The translations under genes and the position numbers were made by a program. DNA of 6,687 nucleotides from Arenicella sp. (GTDB taxonomy: Bacteria > Pseudomonadota > Gammaproteobacteria > Arenicellales > Arenicellaceae): assembly GCA_023299895.1 (NCBI GenBank), contig JALZWI010000027.1:1-6687 (forward strand), given 5' to 3'. Below, one piece after another: positions 1 through 4,537 of the stretch; position 1 is the stretch's first letter; each line of letters begins with the position of its first letter. The notes under the pieces are model-generated. The model was not told where the DNA came from. It saw only the letters and a list, made by a program, of their open reading frames with translations, and ran no database searches.

Positions 1-14
1 TACAAGGGTTTGGC

Positions 15-50
15 AAATCAGTTCCTGCTAACAAAATCAGTTCTTGCTAA
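15..50. repeat. Two-copy direct repeat at left edge, 19-base period
   Basis: The 17-base motif AAATCAGTTCCTGCTAA (15-31) recurs as AAATCAGTTCTTGCTAA (34-50) with one mismatch. Each copy can be read as Ile-Ser-Ser-Cys-stop: the first in the frame starting at base 2 (stop 29-31), the second in the frame starting at base 3 (stop 48-50). This may be the duplicated 3' end of a gene that lies left of the window, but too little is visible to call a gene. The rest of 51-277 is AT-rich DNA in which I see no gene and no convincing promoter. Confidence 0.6.
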
Positions 51-277
51 AGTGCTCCTAAAACAATGCCGTTGATTCTGGCGTAGTATAAACCGAATGC
101 TATTGCTTACACTACTGTCTATTAAAATAATTAAGTCGCTATCACTGATATCAACTCACCCTAATATTAAATAAGCCAGACTATTTGCACTAATTATATC
201 GTCGTTAACGCTTATTTATGCGTATTAATACTTTAGAATGCCGCTACCAGCAATTTCAACAGCGACAATACGATTAA

Positions 278-997
278 ATGCAACAGCCGGACATACTTAA
301 AACACTTCAAGATGCACAGCTAGCTCATCAAGCAGGTGATTTTGTTAGTGCCTTAAATTTTTATGAGATCTTTTTTGATCACGCACTAGACGATGACCCC
401 TATGCTTTATACGGCGTGCGTTTATCTTATTGTTTGGACGGCTGGGCCAGACTAGCAGAGGTTTTTCCTGGCGCGAAGGTTCGCTTAGAACAAAAACAGC
501 AAGATATGATTAATGACTATGACCAAACTAAAGATAATGAAAAATTTCATGATTACTATTGTATTTGTAAGGCACTCAAACAAAACAATCAAGCCTTAGA
601 ATACTTCAGGCGTTTACACCAGGATAATCCTAAAAGTGCTGAAAAATTGGTTAAATACGTCTGGGACGATCTCGTAATAAATCAAAATTGGAGTCTATGT
701 GGCTCCTTATTAATACAACCAGAGCAGAAAGTCGACGAATTTTTTGCGATCTACCAAGAAGCCAAAAATTTAAAAGCCGTTGAATCCTCATTTGATAACA
801 TGAAGTTTGATCAACACCTAGTTGATACCTTGCTTGATGGCGTCAACAACGTAGTACAAGTACTCAGATACAATAACAGAACCGATGAAATAACATCGCT
901 AGAAAGACAATTTCATCAAGCTGTTGATACTCACAACGACCCTACCTTGACCAAAGCAGTTCATGCTAAAGCATCATTTTTGTTTATCGGTCACTAA
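278..997 (+). CDS. Conserved hypothetical protein, TPR-like helical repeats
   Basis: The product is a 239-residue soluble protein with no signal peptide or membrane segment. Residues 7-45 (leucine/alanine-rich, with HQAGDFVSALNFYE) look like one TPR-type helix pair. The stretch YALYGVRLSYCLDGWARLAEVFP (about 42-64) is the most distinctive part; I recall similar wording in unnamed proteins of Xanthomonadales and other Gammaproteobacteria, but I cannot name a function. A second helix pair is likely at 88-125 (FHDYYCICKAL...ALEYFRRL). The C-terminal half is helical and charged. The start is constrained: the codon just before the ATG is an in-frame TAA (275-277). No clear Shine-Dalgarno precedes it. 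The gene is probably monocistronic: it is followed by 369 bases containing the next gene's own promoter. Its 3' end touches a palindrome that carries an NtrC-type site. The coding call is good; the function is unknown. Confidence 0.85.
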   Translation: MQQPDILKTLQDAQLAHQAGDFVSALNFYEIFFDHALDDDPYALYGVRLSYCLDGWARLAEVFPGAKVRLEQKQQDMINDYDQTKDNEKFHDYYCICKALKQNNQALEYFRRLHQDNPKSAEKLVKYVWDDLVINQNWSLCGSLLIQPEQKVDEFFAIYQEAKNLKAVESSFDNMKFDQHLVDTLLDGVNNVVQVLRYNNRTDEITSLERQFHQAVDTHNDPTLTKAVHAKASFLFIGH

Positions 998-1030
998 AAT
1001 GCGTGCCGCACCAATAAGGTGCACGCATTT
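997..1030. repeat. Long inverted repeat overlapping the stop of the upstream gene
   Basis: The arms AAATGCGTG...CACC and GGTG...CACGCATTT can form a 13-bp stem with a 3-base bulge and an AATAA loop. It begins on the last base of the TAA of the upstream gene. It has no run of T after the right arm, so it is a poor intrinsic terminator. Its core is a perfect NtrC-type palindrome (1008-1022), which may explain the dyad better than termination does; it could serve both roles. Confidence 0.7.
1008..1022. promoter_or_regulatory. NtrC (GlnG) binding site, perfect dyad
   Basis: GCACC-AATAA-GGTGC matches the established NtrC palindrome GCACC-N5-GGTGC in both half-sites. The site is centred about 240 bases upstream of the predicted start of the sigma-54 transcript at about 1257, a normal distance for an enhancer. 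Its position before a glutamine synthetase gene with a sigma-54 promoter makes NtrC the obvious protein. The call comes from motif and context only. Confidence 0.72.
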
Positions 1031-1047
1031 AATGAATCATGTAATGC

Positions 1048-1064
1048 TGCACCAGAATAAAGCA
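1048..1064. promoter_or_regulatory. Second, weaker NtrC-type site
   Basis: TGCACCAGAATAAAGCA has one perfect half (TGCACCA) and one degenerate half (TAAAGCA against TGGTGCA). Its centre is 41 bases from the centre of the strong site, close to four helical turns, so both would lie on the same DNA face, as pairs of NtrC dimers do in known enhancers. The degenerate half keeps the confidence moderate. Confidence 0.42.
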
Positions 1065-1230
1065 GGCTATGTACTCAATCAAGCATTAGTACCATCAAAT
1101 CCGTCAGTAAATCTGTAAACAGTGCAAATATTTTTAATACTCCATTTTATTGTTTATACTAAGGATTGATGCTTATTTCGAGGTTTTTCGAATAATGCTC
1201 TTAATGTATAAGCTAAATTCACTATGTAAT

Positions 1231-1246
1231 TGGCACAAAAATTGCT
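1231..1246 (+). promoter_or_regulatory. Sigma-54 (RpoN) promoter of the glutamine synthetase gene
   Basis: TGGCAC-AAAAA-TTGCT fits the -24/-12 consensus TGGCAC-N5-TTGCW at every fixed base. The GG (1232-1233) and GC (1244-1245) are separated by the required 10 bases. Transcription would start near 1257, giving a leader of about 110 bases. With the upstream NtrC-type sites this makes a complete nitrogen-regulated control region. Rhizobial glnII genes are known to be transcribed in this way. Confidence 0.88.
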
Positions 1247-1263
1247 AGTCTTTGTTAAGCATT

Positions 1264-1308
1264 ATGCTGACAGCATGTTCTAGGCAAAAGCTAAGAACAG
1301 CTTTTTTT
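1264..1308 (+). promoter_or_regulatory. Leader with competing hairpins and a T-run (possible attenuator)
   Basis: Just after the predicted transcription start, ATGCTGACAGCAT (1264-1276) is a perfect short dyad. The overlapping segment 1272-1302 can instead form AGC-a-TGTTCT-AG paired with CT-a-AGAACA-GCT, about 11 bp with two single-base bulges, directly followed by a T-run ending at 1308. A shorter alternative is AAAAGCT/AGCTTTT (1286-1305). The first hairpin uses bases that the terminator-like stem needs, so the folds exclude each other. No known riboswitch class is recognised here. Confidence 0.4.
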
Positions 1309-1366
1309 GTAAAAAATTTACATTCTTTTAAACAATCAATAGATAATTCTTTGGAGAATTCCGATC

Positions 1367-2383
1367 ATGAAAAGTAAGTTGGAATACATCTGGCTTGATG
1401 GCTTTAAGCCAGTGCAAAGCCTGCGTAGCAAAACTCGTGTTGAAAGTGATTTCAGCGGAAAATTAGAAGACTGCCCTGTCTGGTGCTTTGACGGTAGTTC
1501 AACTCTACAGGCTGAGGGTGGTGATTCTGATTGCTTACTTATACCTGTATCAATCATTCCAGACCCAGATCGTAAAAATTCTTACCTTGTGATGAACGAA
1601 GTAATGAATGCAGATGGCACAGCTCATGAATCAAATGGTCGTGCGACCATTGATGAAGCTGAAGACGATGACGACTTCTGGTTTGGATTTGAGCAAGAAT
1701 ACTTCTTGTGGGACCCTGAAACAGATCTTCCACCAGGCTTTCCAGCTGGCGGTTACCCTGCTCCACAAGGCCCATATTACTGTTCAGTTGGCGCTAAGAA
1801 CGCTTACTGCCGTAACATCGTTGAAGAACATTTCGACATTTGCCTAGAAGCTGGCTTAAACGTTGAAGGTATCAATGCTGAAGTAGCAGCTGGCCAATGG
1901 GAATATCAAATTTTCGCTAAAGGCGCAAAAGATGCGGGCGATCAAATCTGGTTCTCACGTTATATTCTAGAGCGCACTGCTGAAAAATACGGCCTGGCGA
2001 TTGAATGGCACCCAAAACCACTCGGCAATACTGATTGGAATGGTTCAGGCATGCACGCGAACTTCTCTAATGGCGCAATGCGCGACAACGGAGACGAAGG
2101 CGTATTTACTAAAATCTGTGAAGAGTTCGGTAAAAACATTGAACGTCACATGAGCGTTTACGGTGCATACAATGACCAACGTTTAACTGGTGAGCACGAG
2201 ACTCAATCAATTGATCAATTCAGCTACGGTGTTTCAGACCGCGGCGCGTCTATCCGTATCCCAGTGGGCACTGTAGAAGACGGTTGGAAGGGTCGATTAG
2301 AAGATCGTCGTCCATCATCAAATGGCGATCCATACAAAATCGCTGCTGCAATCATCAAAACAACTAACGAAGCTTTGGCTTAA
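1367..2383 (+). CDS. glnII: Type II (eukaryotic-like) glutamine synthetase
   Basis: This cytoplasmic enzyme makes glutamine from glutamate, ammonia and ATP. The 338-residue length is that of GSII, not of GSI (about 470). The beta-grasp domain at the N-terminus carries FDGSS (41-45). The catalytic domain shows FGFEQEYF (106-113) with metal-binding glutamates 109 and 111, GINAEVAAGQWEYQ (168-181) with Glu172 and Glu179, NGSGMHANFS (225-234) with His230, and RGASIRIP (292-299). EDRRPSSNGDPY (312-323) supplies substrate-binding arginines. No feature looks broken. It lacks the GSI tyrosine loop that is adenylylated by GlnE, so control is probably transcriptional, through the sigma-54/NtrC region upstream. 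TTGGAG (1351-1356) lies 10 bases before the ATG and supports this start. Similar proteins occur in rhizobia, actinomycetes and Bacteroidetes. The TAA stop is also the first base triplet of a four-copy tandem array. Confidence 0.97.
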   Translation: MKSKLEYIWLDGFKPVQSLRSKTRVESDFSGKLEDCPVWCFDGSSTLQAEGGDSDCLLIPVSIIPDPDRKNSYLVMNEVMNADGTAHESNGRATIDEAEDDDDFWFGFEQEYFLWDPETDLPPGFPAGGYPAPQGPYYCSVGAKNAYCRNIVEEHFDICLEAGLNVEGINAEVAAGQWEYQIFAKGAKDAGDQIWFSRYILERTAEKYGLAIEWHPKPLGNTDWNGSGMHANFSNGAMRDNGDEGVFTKICEEFGKNIERHMSVYGAYNDQRLTGEHETQSIDQFSYGVSDRGASIRIPVGTVEDGWKGRLEDRRPSSNGDPYKIAAAIIKTTNEALA

Positions 2384-2448
2384 ACAGCCCTGAGCTATAA
2401 ACAGCCCTGAGCTATAAACAGCCCTGAGCTATGAACAGCCCTGAGCTG
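2381..2448. repeat. Four-copy 17-base tandem array starting at the glnII stop codon
   Basis: The unit TAAACAGCCCTGAGCTA is present at 2381-2397, 2398-2414 and 2415-2431 without any difference. A fourth copy (2432-2448) has two changes (TGA for TAA, final G for A). The first TAA is the stop codon of the glutamine synthetase gene. Because 17 is not a multiple of 3, the TAA/TGA at the head of the copies falls in all three forward frames. Each unit contains AGCCCT, which recurs in the right arm of the terminator downstream. It has no spacers and is not a CRISPR array. Confidence 0.97.
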
Positions 2449-2475
2449 TCTAATTAGTTGTTCAAATTGATTAAT

Positions 2476-2504
2476 AAAAAGGGCTACCATTGGTAGCCCT
2501 TTTT
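2476..2504. terminator. Bidirectional rho-independent terminator between convergent genes
   Basis: GGGCTACC-ATT-GGTAGCCC forms a perfect 8-bp GC-rich stem with a 3-base loop, flanked by AAAAA on the left and TTTTT on the right. It therefore has a T-run in both directions and can stop transcripts of the glutamine synthetase gene (+) and of the sulfotransferase gene (-), whose stop codon is about 20 bases away. Confidence 0.93.
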
Positions 2505-2523
2505 ATTTGTGTTTTATTTCTTA

Positions 2524-3156
2524 CTAGTCAAATTCATATTCGAGCAATTCAATCTCCTGCTGCCAATGCTCAGCAACAAAATCTTTAGATCGTTGGTCGT
2601 AATAATCATGATAAGAACTTTTTTTACGAAAAGAATGATTACGATGCGGTAGTTTAATCTCCACACCAAGTTTGTCAGCTAACTGTTCAATATCCGTATT
2701 AAGTTGCTCAAAACGTAACATATAATCTAAATCTATTTGACCAGCCAGATTAGTAATTCGTTCTAATTGAAAGTTGTTGCGCTGTCGTTGTTTCTGCAGG
2801 AACTTAAAAAAACCAATTGGCTCTTTGTACTTCCTCGTTTGGTTAAGCTCCTCTTTAAGGCCGTAATGACTGTGATAGCTCGACACCAATCGATCCCAAG
2901 GGTTACGCACAACCGCAAACTTAAAATAGCTTTGATAAATATCGTTAGGTAATTTCTTGTTAGCTGCAGACAAAAACGCATGACGACGAAACTTAAATTG
3001 ACGATAGTCCTTTGGCAAATCCAACCGGCGCAAAAAACTATGCCATTTATCTGTTGGAGGCTCTATCGCATAAGGCTCTAACGCAGTTCTAATGCTGGTG
3101 CCCGCTGTTTTAGATAGGTGGACAAAAATAAATTTTTTTTGGTCAGAGATCAGCAT
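2524..3156 (-). CDS. Sulfotransferase family 2-like protein
   Basis: The 210-residue product belongs to the PAPS-dependent carbohydrate sulfotransferase family, which moves sulfate onto sugar hydroxyls. The 5'-phosphosulfate loop is FVHLSKTAGTSI (11-22) with Lys16. The 3'-phosphate motif is VVRNPWDRLVSSYHSH (82-97) with Arg84 and Ser92 or Ser93. The C-terminus HRNHSFRKKSSYHDYYDQRSK followed by a helix ending EIELLEYEF is the usual close of this family. No signal peptide or membrane anchor is seen, so it probably acts in the cytoplasm, for example on a glycan precursor. ATG is followed by the short N-terminal strand that leads into the nucleotide loop, as in the family; the Shine-Dalgarno is weak. 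No glycan-synthesis genes lie next to it, so the acceptor cannot be inferred. It converges on the glutamine synthetase gene across a shared terminator. Confidence 0.9.
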   Translation of the reverse strand: MLISDQKKFIFVHLSKTAGTSIRTALEPYAIEPPTDKWHSFLRRLDLPKDYRQFKFRRHAFLSAANKKLPNDIYQSYFKFAVVRNPWDRLVSSYHSHYGLKEELNQTRKYKEPIGFFKFLQKQRQRNNFQLERITNLAGQIDLDYMLRFEQLNTDIEQLADKLGVEIKLPHRNHSFRKKSSYHDYYDQRSKDFVAEHWQQEIELLEYEFD

Positions 3157-3232
3157 CTTTGTCAGCTAAAGTATGTACGAACTTTGAGCTAAACAGCTTA
3201 ATTCAAAGGCGTTAAATAAAAGTTTAGCTTCG

Positions 3233-3273
3233 TAAGTGAATGGTTTGCTTACCATTATAGGTGTTACCACTTA
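3233..3273. repeat. Nested inverted repeat upstream of the sulfotransferase gene
   Basis: Outer arms TAAGTG (3233-3238) and CACTTA (3268-3273) enclose a second perfect pair, AATGGT (3239-3244) and ACCATT (3251-3256), with a 6-base loop TTGCTT. The element lies about 80 to 120 bases before the start of the minus-strand sulfotransferase gene and could be an operator or leader hairpin. Function is unknown. Confidence 0.4.
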
Positions 3274-3384
3274 TAAATACAGTCTTTAGATATATTAAAT
3301 CAACAGCACCATACTCTGGGACTTGAGCCATTAATCCAGATAATCACTGGCGTTAATTGCGCAAATTACTATGAAGCTTAATTA

Positions 3385-3529
3385 CTAATGACATTTAATC
3401 GCCTTTTCAGAAACATCGCCGCGCTCTTTACCTTATCTGATTTCATCTCTAATCGGTTTCACCGCGCTCACTAACAATGGCACGTAACACCATTGAGTCT
3501 TTAGCGATGATCCTTAAAATTAATTTTAA
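3385..3529 (-). pseudogene. GC-richer protein-like remnant, unknown origin
   Basis: Within very AT-rich intergenic DNA, this block reads like broken coding sequence on the minus strand. One frame (3449-3529) gives an open stretch ending RAIVSERGETD-stop, with an internal ATG at 3491-3493. Another frame gives KPIRDEIR-stop and then GKERGDVSEKAIKCH-stop, ending at 3385-3387. The motif TCRCCGCGCTC occurs twice (3416-3426 and 3459-3469), and CAATGG/CCATTG (3475-3480/3490-3495) forms a hairpin. It may be a decayed gene, a dispersed intergenic repeat, or a structured RNA. I do not recognise a parent protein. Confidence 0.25.
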
Positions 3530-3545
3530 TTACTATTATTAATCT

Positions 3546-3581
3546 ATAGCGTATTAAATTAATCTATTAAAAATACGCTAT
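3546..3581. repeat. 10-bp inverted repeat downstream of the rhomboid gene
   Basis: ATAGCGTATT (3546-3555) and AATACGCTAT (3572-3581) are perfect arms around a 16-base AT-rich loop. It lies about 40 bases beyond the stop of the minus-strand rhomboid gene, where a terminator is expected, but no T-run follows on the minus strand. It is a possible weak or Rho-assisted terminator or mRNA 3' end stabiliser. Confidence 0.5.
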
Positions 3582-3623
3582 TTCATCACTAATACTTAAT
3601 TGCAACATAAGCCAAACTTAAAC

Positions 3624-4265
3624 TCATAGCCAACTCGGTCCTTCAAAGGTAAGCCTTAAGAAGCGAGCAAGAAGATCTAAGTTAAATAAACATGTAATAA
3701 CAAAGCCCCAAATCGCACCAGAAAAATGCGCCATGTGACCGATATTATCGGCACCCCGTTTATCTTGGTACCAGGAATACGCTAAGTAAGCAACACCCGC
3801 TAATATTTGTGGAATAGCGATGATTCCATACAAATATAGATTCTGCCAAGGCGCGAAAACAATTGCCGCAAACACTACCGCCGAAACACCACCAGACGCC
3901 CCTAAGGCTGAATAATTTGGGTTTGACTGATGCTCTAAGTAGCTAGGAATAGAAGCAACAATGATTCCACCAAAATACAATATCAAGTACTTAATCAAAC
4001 TGCCATCACTCAAAAAATATGGGTAATACGCTTTTTCTATCGCATTACCAAAAGACCACAACACAAACATATTAATCAATAGATGCATCATGTCTGCATG
4101 AATAAATCCAGAGCTTAAAAAACGATACCACTGGCTATTGCGCTTCATTGTTACCGGGTGAAAAATCAATTGGCCTTTGAGGCGATGATTTTGCATCGTA
4201 AAATAAGACACAGCACAAGTGACCGCAACGATTAAATTGGTAAAGGTAAAAAGGTCAGAATTCAT
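3624..4265 (-). CDS. Rhomboid family intramembrane serine protease
   Basis: The 213-residue protein is an inner-membrane protease that cuts substrates within or near transmembrane helices. It has about six hydrophobic segments (roughly 8-24, 57-77, 88-110, 119-138, 143-163, 172-197). WYRFLSSGFIHAD (46-58) is the family's L1/TM2 entry. HLLINM (61-66) gives the conserved His61 and Asn65. GASGG (122-126) holds the nucleophile Ser124, and GHMAHFSGA (176-184) holds the catalytic His180, so the dyad is intact. It has only a few residues before TM1, so it lacks the cytoplasmic domain of GlpG. The ATG is preceded by a hairpin whose near arm ends 3 bases before it and covers the only purine-rich segment. 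It is transcribed in the same direction as the M48 gene but separated from it by 272 bases, so it is probably its own unit. Confidence 0.93.
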   Translation of the reverse strand: MNSDLFTFTNLIVAVTCAVSYFTMQNHRLKGQLIFHPVTMKRNSQWYRFLSSGFIHADMMHLLINMFVLWSFGNAIEKAYYPYFLSDGSLIKYLILYFGGIIVASIPSYLEHQSNPNYSALGASGGVSAVVFAAIVFAPWQNLYLYGIIAIPQILAGVAYLAYSWYQDKRGADNIGHMAHFSGAIWGFVITCLFNLDLLARFLRLTFEGPSWL

Positions 4266-4268
4266 AAA

Positions 4269-4304
4269 ACTGCTCAGTAAATAGATTAAGGAATACTGAG
4301 TAGT
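4269..4304 (-). promoter_or_regulatory. Hairpin immediately upstream of the rhomboid start codon
   Basis: ACTGCTCAGTA (4269-4279) and TACTGAGTAGT (4294-4304) pair at 10 of 11 positions around a 14-base loop. Read on the minus strand, the arm TACTGAGCAGT ends 3 bases before the ATG and contains the only Shine-Dalgarno-like bases (TGAG). If transcribed, the hairpin would hide the ribosome binding site, so it may control translation. Confidence 0.45.
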
Positions 4305-4305
4305 C

Positions 4306-4367
4306 TAACTAAGATTGAACCAACATAAAAATTATAATTGTTATGCGCAAGGTTCAACATTTAGTTA
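4306..4367. repeat. 62-base nested palindrome upstream of the rhomboid gene
   Basis: Three nested arm pairs are seen: TAACTAA (4306-4312) with TTAGTTA (4361-4367); TTGAACC (4315-4321) with GGTTCAA (4351-4357); and CATAAAAATTA (4324-4334) with TAATTGTTATG (4335-4345), the last with one mismatch. In total 24 of 25 arm positions pair, with small internal loops. It abuts the previous hairpin with one base between. It has no T-run on either side, so it is not a standard terminator. It may be an operator cluster, a small non-autonomous mobile element, or a structured leader. Confidence 0.65.
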
Positions 4368-4425
4368 AGTCAATACACAACAAACATAAAACAGACAAGA
4401 ATATTGATATGAACATTTTTGATGT

Positions 4426-4442
4426 TAACTGACTAGCAGTTA
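4426..4442. repeat. Short perfect inverted repeat
   Basis: TAACTG (4426-4431) and CAGTTA (4437-4442) flank ACTAG. It lies in the gap between the M48 stop and the rhomboid start. It is too short, and lacks a T-run, to be called a terminator. It adds to the density of dyads in this gap. Confidence 0.3.
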
Positions 4443-4537
4443 TAGGCTTTGCCAATCATGGACATTCTGTATTAGCTAAAAAAATTATACTTTCACTCTA
4501 TTTTTCCTGAGTGACTCTAGATATAAAAAGCGAGTCT

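Larger units (their letters stand above)
3157..3623. other. Gene-free stretch with palindromes and a coding-like block
   Basis: These 467 bases hold no convincing intact gene. They lie upstream of the sulfotransferase gene and downstream of the rhomboid gene, both on the minus strand, so the left part should hold the sulfotransferase promoter, though no clear -35/-10 pair stands out. Visible structure: a nested hairpin (3233-3273), a GC-richer protein-like block (3385-3529), a 16-base palindrome TTAAAATTAATTTTAA (3514-3529), and a 10-bp inverted repeat (3546-3581). Confidence 0.7.

Noticed and set aside
1..75. Frame open from the left edge to TGA at 73-75 (24 codons)
   Set aside because: All three frames are open for a while at the edge and no family can be recognised, so none was called as a partial gene.
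997..1030. Hairpin read as an intrinsic terminator of the upstream gene
   Set aside because: There is no T-run after the stem (the sequence goes on ATTTAATG). The core is better explained as an NtrC site, so it was listed as a repeat plus operator.
1264..1377. A 37-codon leader ORF (starts MLTACSRQKLRT) overlapping the start of glnII in another frame
   Set aside because: The ATG is about 7 bases from the predicted transcript start with no Shine-Dalgarno, and the peptide is not rich in any controlling amino acid. The ATG is part of a hairpin arm.
1608..1847. Plus-strand and minus-strand ORFs overlapping glnII in other frames (also 1336-1557 and 1554-1775, minus)
   Set aside because: They lie within a strongly conserved enzyme gene, have no ribosome binding site and no recognisable protein; they are shadows.
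2381..2448. The 17-base array as a CRISPR
   Set aside because: The units are directly abutting without spacers and too short for CRISPR repeats.
3388..3474. A 28-codon plus-strand ORF (starts MTFNRLFRNIAAL)
   Set aside because: No ribosome binding site is present, and it is the antisense of the protein-like block. No independent support.
4513..4536. GACTC...GAGTC dyad after the M48 stop as its terminator
   Set aside because: Only 5 bp with a 14-base loop that itself holds the T-run. Too weak to call.
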